Shown here piece by piece: positions 46,216 to 56,372 of a DNA stretch of 64,000 nucleotides. Location of the stretch: positions 1 through 64,000 of the forward strand of contig JAJDVG010000061.1 in assembly GCA_022826245.1 (NCBI GenBank), given 5' to 3'. The position numbers and the translations under genes are program-made. This stretch comes from Gammaproteobacteria bacterium (GTDB taxonomy: Bacteria; Pseudomonadota; Gammaproteobacteria; Steroidobacterales; Rariloculaceae). Each line of letters begins with the position of its first letter. Within the stretch, counting starts at the first letter, position 1. The notes under the pieces were generated by a model. That model was not told the origin of the DNA. It saw only the letters and a program-made list of their open reading frames with translations, and ran no database searches.

Positions 46216-47147
46216 TGCGTGCTGCGGCACTGAACGCGGAGCGCTCGCCCGTCAGCGTCGAGCTCAGGGACCTCATCCGGGCGAAGCCCGCCGGCGAGTC
46301 GATCGGGCTCACGACTCCCCGGGTGCGCGCGTTCGCATCGGGCGGGCACCTGTCGCCGTTCAAGGGCCGCGGCGTCGAATACGACGAGTCCCGGCCGTAC
46401 CAGGAAGGCGACGACCTGCGCACGATGGACTGGCGCGTCACGGCGCGCACGGGCAAGCCGTACACGAAGGTCTTTCGCGAAGAACGCAATCGGCCGGTGA
46501 TCATTTGGCTCGATCTGCGCCGCCCGATGCACTTCGCAACGCGCGGCGCCTACAAGGCGGTGCGCGCGGCCGATGCGGCGGCGATGGTAGCCTGGAGCGC
46601 CGTGGCGAACGGCGATCAGCTCGGCGGCCTCGTTTTCTCCGAATACGAGCATCATGAACTTCGACCGCGGCTCGGGCACCGCGCAGCGCTCAGACTGTTG
46701 CAGCTCATCGCCGAAAACCCTTGCTGGCGCCCCGCTCGCGCCGAAGCCGCAGGCGAGAACGACACGGAACGCTCGCTGCTGCGCCTGACGCGCGTGGCGC
46801 GCCCCGGCAGCATGATGTTCCTGTTCAGCGACTTCCGCAGTTTCGGCGCGGACGACGAGAAGTACGTCAGGCAGCTTGCAAGTCATGGTGACCTGTTCCT
46901 CATCCACGTATACGATCCGGTGGAAGCCGAACTTCCGCCGCCGGGCCGCTATCGGATACGCAAGGATCGGCGCGCATTCGCGATCGAGACCTCGGACCCG
47001 GCCGCGCGCGTGCGGTATCGTGACCGCTTCGCCGCGCGCGTCGCGCGCTTGCGGACGCTCGCCCGCGTACCGGGAGTAGAGGTTCTGGATTGCGCAACGA
47101 CCGACAAGCCGTTCGAGGTGCTGACGAAGCGGTTCGCCCCGATATGA
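46215..47147 (+). CDS. DUF58-domain protein
   Basis: 310 residues. Conserved DUF58 features GRGVEYDESRPYQEGDDLRTMDWRVTARTGKPYTKVF and the SMMFLFSDFRSF C-terminal strand. A VWA-like fold is likely; function is probably assembly with the MoxR ATPase. ATG at 46215 overlaps the moxR TGA (ATGA); a GTG at 46212 is an alternative. Seven bp before the next gene. Confidence 0.9.
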   Translation: MRAAALNAERSPVSVELRDLIRAKPAGESIGLTTPRVRAFASGGHLSPFKGRGVEYDESRPYQEGDDLRTMDWRVTARTGKPYTKVFREERNRPVIIWLDLRRPMHFATRGAYKAVRAADAAAMVAWSAVANGDQLGGLVFSEYEHHELRPRLGHRAALRLLQLIAENPCWRPARAEAAGENDTERSLLRLTRVARPGSMMFLFSDFRSFGADDEKYVRQLASHGDLFLIHVYDPVEAELPPPGRYRIRKDRRAFAIETSDPAARVRYRDRFAARVARLRTLARVPGVEVLDCATTDKPFEVLTKRFAPI

Positions 47148-47154
47148 GCCGGCC

Positions 47155-47640
47155 ATGAATCCGATCGATTTCAGCCAGATTCCGCTCCGGGATATCCACC
47201 TTCCCGCGGCGGTGGGCTGGTGGCCTCCGGCACTCGGCTGGTGGCTCGTGGCCGCTTTGGCGCTCGCCGGGCTTGCGTTCGCCTTGCTTTACCACCGGCG
47301 TCACGCGCGCGAGCGCGCGGCGCTCAGGGGGCTCAGATCCGTGCTCAAGGCGCTTGACGACGGCGGCGAGCCGTCTCGTTGCCTGCAACAGATTTCGCAG
47401 CTCATGCGGCGGTTCGCGATGTCGGTCGCCGATGCCGGGACGCCGGTCGCCGGGCTCACCGGCGAGCGCTGGCTCAGGTTTCTCGACAGCCGCTGGGATC
47501 GCGATTCGTTCAGCGCCGGCGCCGGTCGGGCGCTGGCCGTCGCGCCCTACGTGCCCGCCGACCGGGTCGTGTACGCTGACGTTCAGGAGCTTGGCGCCCT
47601 GTGCGCGCAGTGGGTTGTCACGCAGCGGTCGGAGGACTGA
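47155..47640 (+). CDS. DUF4381-domain membrane protein
   Basis: 161 residues with a membrane helix around 30-48 and the DUF4381 pattern (DIHLPAAVGWWPPALGWWLV; cytoplasmic tail with ISQLMRRFAMSVAD, GLTGERWLRFLDSRWD). The family always accompanies MoxR/VWA operons; its role is unknown. Confidence 0.88.
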   Translation: MNPIDFSQIPLRDIHLPAAVGWWPPALGWWLVAALALAGLAFALLYHRRHARERAALRGLRSVLKALDDGGEPSRCLQQISQLMRRFAMSVADAGTPVAGLTGERWLRFLDSRWDRDSFSAGAGRALAVAPYVPADRVVYADVQELGALCAQWVVTQRSED

Positions 47641-47643
47641 GCC

Positions 47644-48681
47644 GTGTGGACGCTTGCCTGGTGGTGGATGCTGTTCGCGTTGCCGGCGCCGTGGCTCGTC
47701 CGCCGCCTGTTGTCTTCGCGGTCGCTCGATAACGACGCGGCGCTCAGGGTGCCGGCGGCAAGCCAGTTCGCGGATCTCACCGGCGGGGCGGGCGCCAGCC
47801 CGAAGCGGCAGTGGCGTTACGCCGTGCTATGGCTCATCTGGGCCGCGGTCGTGCTCGCCGCGGCGCGGCCCCAGTTCGTCGGCGATCCGGTCGCCTTGCC
47901 GGTCAGCGGTCGGGACCTGCTCCTGGCCGTGGATCTCTCCGGCAGCATGGAAGAGCAGGATTTCCAGCTTGACGGGCAGTGGGTCGACCGGCTGACCGCC
48001 ACGAAGTCGGTGGCCGACGAGTTCATCGCCAACCGTGTCGGCGACCGGCTCGGTCTGATCCTGTTCGGACGCGAGGCCTATCTGCAGACGCCGTTGACCT
48101 TCGACCGGGCCACGATCCAGACGCTGCTCGACGAATCCGTCATCGGTCTTGCGGGGAAGGAGACCGCAATCGGCGACGCCATAGGCCTCGGCATCAGGAC
48201 GCTCGATGACGCCGGTGTCGAGGAAGGCCGGCGCGTGCTGATCCTGCTGACCGACGGCGCGAACACCGCGGGTTCCGTCGAACCGCTCAAGGCGGCAGAG
48301 CTTGCCGCCCAGCGCGGCGTCATCGTCTACACGATCGGCATCGGCGCCGACGCGCTCACCGTTCGGTCGCTGTTCGGCTTGCGCCAGATCAACCCGTCGG
48401 CCGACCTCGACGAGCAGACGCTGAGCGCAATCGCCGAGCTGACCGGAGGGCGGTACTTCCGTGCACGCGACACCGAGGAACTGGCCGGAATCTACGATCT
48501 CCTCGACGATCTGGAGCCTGCCGAGACGGATGAGGAAGGGTTTCGCCCGATTCGGGAGCTGTTCCATTGGCCGCTCGGTCTCGCCGTAGCGATCGCGGCG
48601 CTCGGCGCGATCCTGGGCGCGCTTGCCGCTCAGCCGTTCGTCGGCCGCCTGCAGTCGCGGGCCGGGGGCGCCCATGGCTGA
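47644..48681 (+). CDS. BatA-like VWA-domain membrane protein
   Basis: 345 residues, membrane helices at the N-terminus (WWWMLFALPAPWLV), around 60, and at the C-terminus (LGLAVAIAALGAILGALAA). The VWA domain has an intact metal-ion site DLSGS (about 98-102) and LLTDGANTAGS. GTG start at 47644. Overlaps the next gene by 8 bp. Bat-type proteins are thought to help envelope stress tolerance with MoxR. Confidence 0.9.
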   Translation: MWTLAWWWMLFALPAPWLVRRLLSSRSLDNDAALRVPAASQFADLTGGAGASPKRQWRYAVLWLIWAAVVLAAARPQFVGDPVALPVSGRDLLLAVDLSGSMEEQDFQLDGQWVDRLTATKSVADEFIANRVGDRLGLILFGREAYLQTPLTFDRATIQTLLDESVIGLAGKETAIGDAIGLGIRTLDDAGVEEGRRVLILLTDGANTAGSVEPLKAAELAAQRGVIVYTIGIGADALTVRSLFGLRQINPSADLDEQTLSAIAELTGGRYFRARDTEELAGIYDLLDDLEPAETDEEGFRPIRELFHWPLGLAVAIAALGAILGALAAQPFVGRLQSRAGGAHG

Positions 48682-50524
48682 CTTCCACTTCCTGCGGCCC
48701 TGGTGGCTCGCCGCGTTGCCCATCGGTATCTGGCTGATCTGGCGCCTGTTCTGGGCCGAACCCGGCCGCAAGAGCGGCTGGCGCGCCGTGGTCGATGAAG
48801 CGCTGCAGCCCCATGTGCTCGGCAGGGTCGAGGCGCTCGTCAACCGCCGCTGGCCCATGCTCGTCGCGCTCGTGGCCTGGCTTGCGACGATCGTCGCGCT
48901 CGCCGGGCCAACCTGGGAACGGATGCCCGTGCCGGCCTTTCGTTCCGACGAAGCGCTCGTCGTCGTGTTCGACCTGTCGAGGTCCATGGACGCGGCGGAT
49001 CTCGAGCCGAGCCGTCTCGAGCGCGCGAAGGTCAAGTTGTTGTCGCTGTTCGAACGGCGCGCGAGCGGCCAGACCGCGCTCGTCGTGTTTTCGGCGCACG
49101 CGTTCACGGTGACGCCGTTGACCGCGGATACCGAAACGATCGCGTCGCTCGTGAGCGCCTTGTCGAGCGACATCATGCCGAGCCGCGGTAGCCTGGCCGA
49201 AGCGGGTCTTGCGAGGGCCGGCGTACTGCTCAGGCAGACCGGCCTGACCGCCGGCGATATCCTGCTCGTTACCGACGCTGAGGTTTCGCTGCAGGTGTTC
49301 GACATCGTGCGGGACCTCAGGGAGGAGCGATTCGTCACGCATGTGCTTGCCGTCGGGACGGAAGAAGGCGCGCCGATCCGCCAGGCGGATGGCGGTTTCG
49401 TCACCGATGCGGCCGGACGCGTCGTCGTTCCGGCCGTCGACATCGACGCCTTGCGACAGGTCGCCGCCGCCGGAGGCGGGCGGTTCGCGCGGCTCACGGC
49501 CAGCGACCGTGACCTCGACGTGCTGTTTCCGGACACCGGCGCGCTCGGCGCGTTCAGCGCCGAGGATACCGATGAGCAGGAGTACGAAGCCGATGTCTGG
49601 CGCGACCAGGGGATCTTGCTCACGGTCGCCGTGCTGCCGTTTCTCGCACTGACGTTCCGGCGCGGCTGGATCTGCGTGCTGCTCGTGGCGCTCATGGCGC
49701 CGCTGCCGCGTGCCGAGGCCTTCGAGTGGCTTGATCTGTGGGTGCGTCCCGACCGCCAGGGTTTCGAGGCCATGCTGGCGGACGAACCGGAGCGCGCCCT
49801 GGCCCTGTTCGAAGACCCCGCCTGGCGCGGCGCGGCGCAATATCGCGCGGGCGACTTCGCCGGCAGCGTCGCGACGCTGAGCGGGCTCGATACCACCGAG
49901 GCCAACTACAATCGCGGCAACGCCCTGGCCAGGGCCGGCGAGCTCGAGTCCGCAATTCAGGCTTACGACCGCGCGCTGTTTTTCGACCCGGAGCACGAGG
50001 ACGCGCTCTACAACCGCGACCTCGTGGCTGAGCTGCTCGAACAGATCGAGGAGCAGAACCGGTCGCAGAGCCGGCAGAGCGAAGACGGGCAACAGCAGAG
50101 CGATCCGAACGAGGAAGGCCAGAGCAGCCAGACTGACGATGCGTCCGAATCCGGCGAGCCTACCGACAGCGAGGAGGGCGGCGCCGACCAGCAGCAGCGC
50201 TCGCAGGCCGATTCGTCGAACAGCCGCGACAGCGAGCAGCGCGAGGCGGCGGACGATCCGGGCGAGAGCGGTCAGGATCCCGCCGATCCGCGGCAGGCCG
50301 ATAACCCGCAGAACGACTCTCTGGACGCCGCGCCCGAAGCCGTGCCGGGTCCCGAGGAAATCGAGCAGTGGGCGTCCGAGCAGGCCGCCGACCAGTGGCT
50401 CAGGCGCATACCTCAGGATCCGGGCGGACTGTTGCGGCGCAAGTTCCTGTACCAGTATCAGCGACTCGGAGTCGATCAGGACGGCAACTTCGTCTGGCCC
50501 GGCGACGAGTCGGCGCCATGGTAG
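48674..50524 (+). CDS. BatB/BatC-like protein: VWA domain plus TPR and acidic tail
   Basis: 616 residues. Two N-terminal helices, a VWA domain with a slightly altered site DLSRS, another helix pair (ILLTVAVLPFLALTF, WICVLLVALMAPLP), then a TPR segment (NYNRGNALARAGELESAIQA, FDPEHEDALYNRDLV) and about 130 residues rich in Q, S, D and E. It combines functions separated as BatB and BatC in other genomes. Overlaps the next gene by 7 bp. Confidence 0.88.
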   Translation: MADFHFLRPWWLAALPIGIWLIWRLFWAEPGRKSGWRAVVDEALQPHVLGRVEALVNRRWPMLVALVAWLATIVALAGPTWERMPVPAFRSDEALVVVFDLSRSMDAADLEPSRLERAKVKLLSLFERRASGQTALVVFSAHAFTVTPLTADTETIASLVSALSSDIMPSRGSLAEAGLARAGVLLRQTGLTAGDILLVTDAEVSLQVFDIVRDLREERFVTHVLAVGTEEGAPIRQADGGFVTDAAGRVVVPAVDIDALRQVAAAGGGRFARLTASDRDLDVLFPDTGALGAFSAEDTDEQEYEADVWRDQGILLTVAVLPFLALTFRRGWICVLLVALMAPLPRAEAFEWLDLWVRPDRQGFEAMLADEPERALALFEDPAWRGAAQYRAGDFAGSVATLSGLDTTEANYNRGNALARAGELESAIQAYDRALFFDPEHEDALYNRDLVAELLEQIEEQNRSQSRQSEDGQQQSDPNEEGQSSQTDDASESGEPTDSEEGGADQQQRSQADSSNSRDSEQREAADDPGESGQDPADPRQADNPQNDSLDAAPEAVPGPEEIEQWASEQAADQWLRRIPQDPGGLLRRKFLYQYQRLGVDQDGNFVWPGDESAPW

Positions 50525-52185
50525 GCAGCGACGTTCCGGCCCGCGCAATCGTCGCAGTTGTGCTGGCTGTGGCCGCACTCGCAGCGCTTGCCCAGGACCC
50601 GCTCGTACGCGCGAGCGTCGACCGCGCGACCGTGCGCGCGAACGAATCGTTCACCTACACGATCGTCGCCGAGGGCAATGGACGCGACGATCCCGACACG
50701 AGCGCCATCGAGCGGCAGTTCGATGTGCTGAGCCGCACGAGCCGAACGCGCATCGAGATCGTCAATACCCGCCGCCGCCAGGTTGTCGAGTGGGACTACG
50801 AACTGTTTCCGCCGGGGCCCGGCAGCTTCGTGCTGCCGCCTGTCACCGTCGCCGGTGCTGCGTCCAACCCGGTCGAGATCGAGATACTTCCCGCCCCGGT
50901 ATCCGACGAGGTTCTCGCGGACGTCTTCATCGAGGTCGACGCTCAGCCGTCGACGCCGTATGTGCAGTCGCAGGTCCTGTACACGCTCAGGCTGTTCGTG
51001 GGTGTGGATACCGGGCGCGCGACGCTGACGGCGCCGCGAGTCAGCGGCAGCGAGGCCATCGTCGAGCGTCTGGGCGAGGATCGCCAGTACCAGACCACGC
51101 GCAGCGGCCGGAGTTTTTCGGTGCGCGAGCGGCGCTACGCGATCTTTCCGCAGGAGACCGGTCCGCTCACCGTGGGTCCCGCGACTTTCGAAGCGATGGT
51201 CGTCCCGAGCCGCGGCTTCTCAAGAGTTCAACGATTGCGCTCGAACCCGATCGAGCTCGACGTCAGGCCCGCCGTCGCTCCGCCGCCGGAGTTTCCGAAC
51301 GCCGTGTGGCTCCCCGCGCGCAGCCTCGCGCTCACCCAGGACTGGGTCGACGAGGGAGGCCGGTTCACGCCTGGAGTGCCGCGCACGCGGATGTTGACGG
51401 TCCGGGCCGATGGCGTGCTCGAAACGCAACTGCCCGAGCTCGATCTGACGCCCGCGGCGGGTATCAGGCAGTACCCGGATCAGCCCGAGCTCGACCGGCG
51501 AATCTCGGAACGGGGCGTCCTGGGCGAGCGCATCGAGCGTTACGCCGTCATCGCCCAGAGTACCGGCGAGATCGAGATTCCCGGGCAGGAACTTGCGTGG
51601 TGGAACGTCGATGAGGCGCGTTGGGATGTCGCCCGCATCGAGCCGAGCGTCGTGACCGTCGAGCCCGGGATCGAACCCGTGTTCGAGGAGTTCGCGCCGG
51701 AGCAGGGCGACGCCCCGGCCGCAGTCGTGCCGGAAGCTCCGGCGGCGGACTGGTGGCCTGCCGTCAGTGCCGCGCTGGCGCTTGGCTGGCTCGCGACGCT
51801 GGCGGCATGGCTTCGAAGCCGGGCTTCGGGCCGCGAGGCGACGGCACCGTCCGTAACGGCCCCGCGGCGCGGAAGGAACCGGCAACTGCTGCGCAAGTTG
51901 CGCGCCGCTTGCGAGGACAACGACGCCGCTGCCGCGCACAATCTCCTGCTGCAGTGGGCCGAGCTGCGTTTTCCGGAGTCGCCGCCGCAGAGTCTCGGCG
52001 CGCTCGCCGATCGATTGCCGCCTGCCGTTGCCGCGGAAATCGCCACGCTCGAAGCGAGCGTGTACGGCGCCGGCGCCGACGAGTGGAACGGTAAAGGACT
52101 GGCGGCCGCGCTCAAGGGCGTGGACGCCGTTGCCAGGGAAAGCTCGAAGGGGCCATCTGACCCATTGCTGCCGCTTTACCGCTGA
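50518..52185 (+). CDS. BatD/oxygen-tolerance-like protein
   Basis: 555 residues: signal peptide (cleavage near ALAQ), several Ig-like beta domains (VRASVDRATVRANESFTYTI; YELFPPGPGSFVLPPVTVAG; RYAIFPQETGPLTVGPATFE), a membrane helix around 430-450 (WWPAVSAALALGWLATLAAW) and a cytoplasmic helical tail. ATG 50518 overlaps the preceding stop. Last gene of the MoxR operon. Confidence 0.88.
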   Translation: MVGSDVPARAIVAVVLAVAALAALAQDPLVRASVDRATVRANESFTYTIVAEGNGRDDPDTSAIERQFDVLSRTSRTRIEIVNTRRRQVVEWDYELFPPGPGSFVLPPVTVAGAASNPVEIEILPAPVSDEVLADVFIEVDAQPSTPYVQSQVLYTLRLFVGVDTGRATLTAPRVSGSEAIVERLGEDRQYQTTRSGRSFSVRERRYAIFPQETGPLTVGPATFEAMVVPSRGFSRVQRLRSNPIELDVRPAVAPPPEFPNAVWLPARSLALTQDWVDEGGRFTPGVPRTRMLTVRADGVLETQLPELDLTPAAGIRQYPDQPELDRRISERGVLGERIERYAVIAQSTGEIEIPGQELAWWNVDEARWDVARIEPSVVTVEPGIEPVFEEFAPEQGDAPAAVVPEAPAADWWPAVSAALALGWLATLAAWLRSRASGREATAPSVTAPRRGRNRQLLRKLRAACEDNDAAAAHNLLLQWAELRFPESPPQSLGALADRLPPAVAAEIATLEASVYGAGADEWNGKGLAAALKGVDAVARESSKGPSDPLLPLYR

Positions 52186-52320
52186 TCCCGGTACAGCGGG
52201 CAAATCAAGCGGTCATCGTCGATCGGCTGCAATCGACTCCGCTTGATTTCTTCGTGTTTGGGCTCGGGTCCCGCGCCAGGCGGAGATTCCGCATTCGTCG
52301 AATCCTTCGTCCGAGCTTGC

Positions 52321-52740
52321 CTACCAGGTACCGGTGTTATCCATCGAGTGCCAGGGTTCGGCCGGAGCCAGCGCGGCGCCCTTCTGCAGCAGCTCGATCG
52401 AGATGTTGTCGGGTGAGCGAATGAACGCCATCTTGCCGTCGCGCGGCGGCCGGTTGATCGTGACGCCGGCGTCCATGAGCTGCCGGCAGGTCGCGTAGAT
52501 GTCCTCAACCTCGTAGGCCACGTGCCCGAAATTGCGGCCCTCGCCATACGGTTCCGGATCCCAGTTGTAAGTCAGTTCGAGCGCGCAGTCTTCCTGCCCT
52601 TCGGCAGCGACGAACACGAGCGTGAACCGCCCGGCTTCGTGGTCATGCCGGTCCACTTCCCTGAGCCCGAGCTTGTTGCAGTAGAAGTCGAGCGACTCCT
52701 CGAGGTCCGTGACCCGGACCATGGTGTGCAGATAGCGCAC
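52321..52740 (-). CDS. gloA: Glyoxalase I (lactoylglutathione lyase)
   Basis: 139 residues, single VOC pair ([60 protein letters not shown]). The metal ligands H5, E56 and the later His/Glu of FGHVAY and SIELLQ are present. The enzyme converts the methylglyoxal-glutathione adduct to lactoylglutathione. Stands alone, convergent with the Bat operon. Confidence 0.94.
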   Translation of the reverse strand: MRYLHTMVRVTDLEESLDFYCNKLGLREVDRHDHEAGRFTLVFVAAEGQEDCALELTYNWDPEPYGEGRNFGHVAYEVEDIYATCRQLMDAGVTINRPPRDGKMAFIRSPDNISIELLQKGAALAPAEPWHSMDNTGTW

Positions 52741-53183
52741 GATCTGTCCTCACTTCACGATCGATGGGCGGAAAGGATATCGTGTCGGCAGTGTTCGATG
52801 AAGGACTGGACGATGTTCCGCGTCAGGAGTCGAACGATTTTGAAGGCTTCGCTCGTACCTTGCGGGGATCGCGCGCGGACGCCCGCTCAACACGCCGTTG
52901 ACCGGCATTGCGACGAAGGTTGCGGAACACGGGGTTCCGAGCTTCCCCGGGTCGGTTCTGAACGTAAGGCGGCTCCCGAGTATCGCGGCGAGGGTTGGCG
53001 ATTCCCGCAATATGGCGTGAATTCGGATTTGACTTCGGGGCACGTCGCGAAGATCGTATACACTCACGGCGAGGATGGGGAGTCGAGGTTGGCGCACTTC
53101 GGTGCGTCGTCGTTGTCTGATTCATAAGTAATTGTTTTCTGAGGAAATTTGCCGGTTGGCGTTGTGCGGGAGTTGCCGGGACG
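52741..53183. other. 443-bp stretch without a recognisable gene
   Basis: Several open frames run through here on both strands but none has a plausible start, composition or homology. It presumably holds the promoters of gloA and of the Uma2-family gene. AT content rises just before the Uma2 start (53120-53150). Nothing else seen. Confidence 0.6.
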
Positions 53184-53840
53184 GTGAGCAGGAAGCGATC
53201 GGTGGCCAAGCCGTCGAGGCCCGACACGACGGGCAAGGCGACCTACCAGGATGTACTCGATGCGCCGCCGCACAAGGTCGCCGAGATCGTCGGCGGAACC
53301 TTGTACATGCAGCCCAGACCGGCCATCCTGCACGCTCGGGCGAGTTCAGGGATCGGCATGAAGATCGGGCCGCCTTTCGATTACGGCGACGGCGGTCCGG
53401 GCGGTTGGTGGATCGTGGACGAGCCGGAACTTCACCTCGGCGAGGATATCGTGGTGCCCGACCTTGCCGGCTGGCGACGCGACACCTTGCCGCGACTTCC
53501 CGATGCGGCGTTTCTGGAAATCGCCCCCGACTGGGCGTGCGAGGTTTTGTCGCCCTCGACGCGACAGTTGGATCTGACTGACAAGCGCTCCATCTATGCC
53601 CGCGAAGCAGTATCCCATTTGTGGTTTGTCGACCCTGACACACGCACGCTTGATGCGTTCGAACACCGCAACGGGGCATGGGCATTGATCGCCACGCTCA
53701 GGGACGACGATCCGGTGTCGGTTCCGCCCTTCGACGCCATCAGCTTCCGGCTCGGGGCGCTCTGGCGGGACGGCGGCGCCGAGCGCCCGCCCGCTCAAGG
53801 TCGCCAAGAACGTCGCGGGAATAAAGCGTTGCGCCGCTAA
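53184..53840 (+). CDS. Uma2-family (DUF820) restriction-endonuclease-like protein
   Basis: 218 residues: KATYQDVLDAPPHKVAEIVGG, the nuclease-like core GWWIVDEPELHLGEDIVVPD-LAGWRR, EIAPDWACEVLSPSTRQLDL and LWFVDPDTRTLDAFEHR. Uma2 proteins have a PD-(D/E)XK fold (D and E-x-L patterns fit) but their biological role is unclear. GTG start with a GGGAG site. Isolated gene; basic C-terminal tail. Confidence 0.85.
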   Translation: MSRKRSVAKPSRPDTTGKATYQDVLDAPPHKVAEIVGGTLYMQPRPAILHARASSGIGMKIGPPFDYGDGGPGGWWIVDEPELHLGEDIVVPDLAGWRRDTLPRLPDAAFLEIAPDWACEVLSPSTRQLDLTDKRSIYAREAVSHLWFVDPDTRTLDAFEHRNGAWALIATLRDDDPVSVPPFDAISFRLGALWRDGGAERPPAQGRQERRGNKALRR

Positions 53841-53873
53841 AGGATCCGGCAACCTACGAGTTCACGACTGTGT

Positions 53874-55319
53874 TCACTCGAGCTGCGGCTCGATCCTGAC
53901 GTCGATCCTCCGGTTGCGGGCGCGGCCCTCGGCCGTTTCGTTGTTGGCGATCGGCTGCGTTTCGCCGTAGCCGACCGCGCTGATTCGAAACGCCGGTATG
54001 CCGAGTTCGCTGGCAAGATACTCGCTGACCGCCTCCGCCCGTCGCCGCGACAGGCTCAGGTTCGACACGGCGCCGCCGTAGGAATCGGTGTGGCCCTCGA
54101 CGACGATCTGCGAGCGCGGGAAGACGGACGCTGCCCTGGCGATCTTCTCGAGCAGGCCGCGAAACTCGGCCTGAACCCCGGATTCGCCGCTCGCGAAATT
54201 CAGTGCGAGCAACCGGATCACGACATCGTCGTCTTCGCGGAGCACTCGCGCTTCGTCGCGCGTGAACATGGTGGTAACGGTGTCGAATTGCTCCCTGATC
54301 CGCGCTTCGGCTTCGAGCTGCTGAACAAGCACGACGCGTTCCTGCGAGACGCCGCCGAGCCGTTCGTCGAGGTCGCGGATCTCCTCTTCGAGGTCTGCGA
54401 TCCGAACGCGCATCGCTTCGAGGTCGAGTTCCGACTGACGCGAACGCTCTCGCAGTTCGTCGATGAAGCCGACGAGTTCCGCCACGATGGGTTCGACGCC
54501 GGCATCGAAGCGCGGCACGAGGTCCGCCGCTGCGGCGATGCGCTCGAGCGGTTCCTCGTAACTCAGGATCAGGTCTTCCTCCGAGATGGTCCCGCCGCGG
54601 ATTGCGGTGACCTGCTCGGCGATGGCGATCGCGTGACGCGCCTGGTCGTTCGCTTGCCGGGCGAGGCTGCGGGGCAGATCGGTGTCGTAACGGTTTCCGT
54701 CGAGTTCCCGTTCGGCCTGTTCGAGCAGCGAGCGGGCGCGCTCCAGGGTGATCGGCGCGTAGCGCGGCACGTTGGCCTGCCGCGCCTGCGCGAGCAGTGC
54801 GCGGGTCTGGCTCAGATTCTGCGCCTTGATCGCCGTGAGTTCGGCGTCGCGGTAGAGGATCTCGGCGTCCCCGGCGCGCTCGCGCGTGCCCGGCATGTCG
54901 CCGGCTTCAAGCCGCCGGGCGGCGTCGTCGAACGCGTCCTCGGCCTCGCTCCAGAGATCCAGGGCAAACGTCTCGGCGTTCGCGTTGGTCGCATCGTCGC
55001 GCGTCTCGATCAGCGGCGCGAGCGTTATGCTCGCCCGCTCCGCCGCTGCCGCAGCTTGCGTGAATCGCTCGACCGCCGTGCCGAGCGAGTTGCGGATGCG
55101 ATCCAGGCTGCGGCCCCGCTCGAGATCGTTTTCGGCGTCACTGTAAGCTTCGAGACCCCTGTCGAAACTCAGCGGCGCCAGCAGCGCGCCGTCGGCCGCC
55201 CGCGCCGCTTGCAATGCGACATCCGCTTCCTCGAACAGGGCATCGCGCACATCCTGAGCGCCGGCCGCGTTCAGCAAACCGAGGCAGATGAGAAATGGCA
55301 GCCAGTTCCTGGCGGGCAT
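53874..55319 (-). CDS. OmpA-family peptidoglycan-associated protein with DUF4398-like coiled region
   Basis: 481 residues. Signal peptide (LICLGLLNAAGAQ), then a long helical region with repeated ALxxA motifs (about 25-220), a coiled coil (ELRERSRQSELDLEAMRVRI and following), and a C-terminal OmpA peptidoglycan-binding domain with VVEGHTDSYGGAVSNLSLSR, RAEAVSEYL and GYGETQPIANNETAEGRARN. It anchors the envelope to the cell wall. It diverges from lipA. Confidence 0.88.
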   Translation of the reverse strand: MPARNWLPFLICLGLLNAAGAQDVRDALFEEADVALQAARAADGALLAPLSFDRGLEAYSDAENDLERGRSLDRIRNSLGTAVERFTQAAAAAERASITLAPLIETRDDATNANAETFALDLWSEAEDAFDDAARRLEAGDMPGTRERAGDAEILYRDAELTAIKAQNLSQTRALLAQARQANVPRYAPITLERARSLLEQAERELDGNRYDTDLPRSLARQANDQARHAIAIAEQVTAIRGGTISEEDLILSYEEPLERIAAAADLVPRFDAGVEPIVAELVGFIDELRERSRQSELDLEAMRVRIADLEEEIRDLDERLGGVSQERVVLVQQLEAEARIREQFDTVTTMFTRDEARVLREDDDVVIRLLALNFASGESGVQAEFRGLLEKIARAASVFPRSQIVVEGHTDSYGGAVSNLSLSRRRAEAVSEYLASELGIPAFRISAVGYGETQPIANNETAEGRARNRRIDVRIEPQLE

Positions 55320-55382
55320 TGGCTCGCTCCCGAAGAACCATGAGATAATTTATTGTTTGTTGTTCGAATCATATCAGCCCAA

Positions 55383-56369
55383 GTGAGTGAGTTTCGCGGC
55401 GTACCCGTAATTGTCTCGGGCGCCAAATACCGCACCGAGCACGGGTTTACCGCCATCAGGAACGGCGTGAAGCGCCGCGATGCGAACCGTGCGCGGCCCC
55501 GGCTGCCCAAGCCCCCATGGCTCAAGGCCAGGTTCCCGCGCGGCGAGAAGTACGCGTCGGTAAGAAACATCGTCCGCGAGCATCGTCTTGCCACGGTCTG
55601 CGAGGAGTCGATGTGTCCGAACATCGGCGAATGCTGGGCCAACGGCACGGCGACGCTCATGCTCATGGGCGCGGTGTGCACGCGGGCCTGCCGTTTTTGC
55701 GCCGTCGACACCGGCAACCCGGCGGGTTGGCTCGACGCGGATGAACCGGCCAACTGCGCACGCTCGGTCGAGCTCATGGGTCTGCGGTACGTCGTGCTGA
55801 CCTCGGTCGATCGCGACGACCTCGCCGACGGCGGCGCGGGCCACTACGCGGCCTGCATCCGCGCAGTCAAGCAAGTGTGCCCGGAGACGAAGGTCGAGGC
55901 GTTGACACCCGACTTTTCCGGCCGGTTCGCCGATGTCGAAACGGTGGTCGATTCGGGCGTCGACGTGTTCGCGCAGAACCTCGAGACGGTCGAGCGACTG
56001 ACCGGCCGCGTCAGGGACCCGCGGGCCGGCTATTCGCAGACGCTGTCGGTGCTCGGGCATGCGAAGCAATATTCTCCCGGGATCCTGACCAAGACGAGCC
56101 TGATGCTTGGCCTCGGCGAGACCGACCGCGAGATCGTCGCGGCGATGGACGATCTGCGGGCGGCGCGCGTCGACATCCTGACTTTCGGCCAGTATCTGCA
56201 ACCGACGGCGAACCATCTGCCCGTCGAGCGCTACGTTCACCCATCGGAATTCGCCCGCTACCGGCAATGGGGACTCGACCGGGGATTCATGGAGGTCGTG
56301 GCGGGGCCGCTCGTCAGATCCAGCTACCGCGCCGAACGCGTCTTTCAGAAGAACAACGTGGGCCTTTGA
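55383..56369 (+). CDS. lipA: Lipoyl synthase
   Basis: 328 residues, radical SAM. Both cysteine clusters are seen: auxiliary [13 protein letters not shown] and SAM-binding [13 protein letters not shown], plus TLMLMGAVC and the C-terminal SSYRAER motif that supplies the serine ligand. It inserts two sulfurs into the octanoyl group on lipoyl-carrier proteins. GTG 55383 is preferred because the TTG at 55353 lies within the AT-rich leader; neither has a good ribosome site. lipB is not adjacent. Three bp upstream of sohB. Confidence 0.95.
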   Translation: MSEFRGVPVIVSGAKYRTEHGFTAIRNGVKRRDANRARPRLPKPPWLKARFPRGEKYASVRNIVREHRLATVCEESMCPNIGECWANGTATLMLMGAVCTRACRFCAVDTGNPAGWLDADEPANCARSVELMGLRYVVLTSVDRDDLADGGAGHYAACIRAVKQVCPETKVEALTPDFSGRFADVETVVDSGVDVFAQNLETVERLTGRVRDPRAGYSQTLSVLGHAKQYSPGILTKTSLMLGLGETDREIVAAMDDLRAARVDILTFGQYLQPTANHLPVERYVHPSEFARYRQWGLDRGFMEVVAGPLVRSSYRAERVFQKNNVGL

Positions 56370-56372
56370 ACG

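Noticed and set aside
46212..46217. GTG at 46212 as start of the DUF58 gene
   Set aside because: The ATG at 46215 follows immediately and overlaps the previous stop in the common ATGA manner; the difference is a single residue.
52741..53183. Small genes on either strand before the Uma2-family gene
   Set aside because: Translations are low in hydrophobic residues and rich in Arg/Ser/Pro, with no start signals or recognisable motifs.
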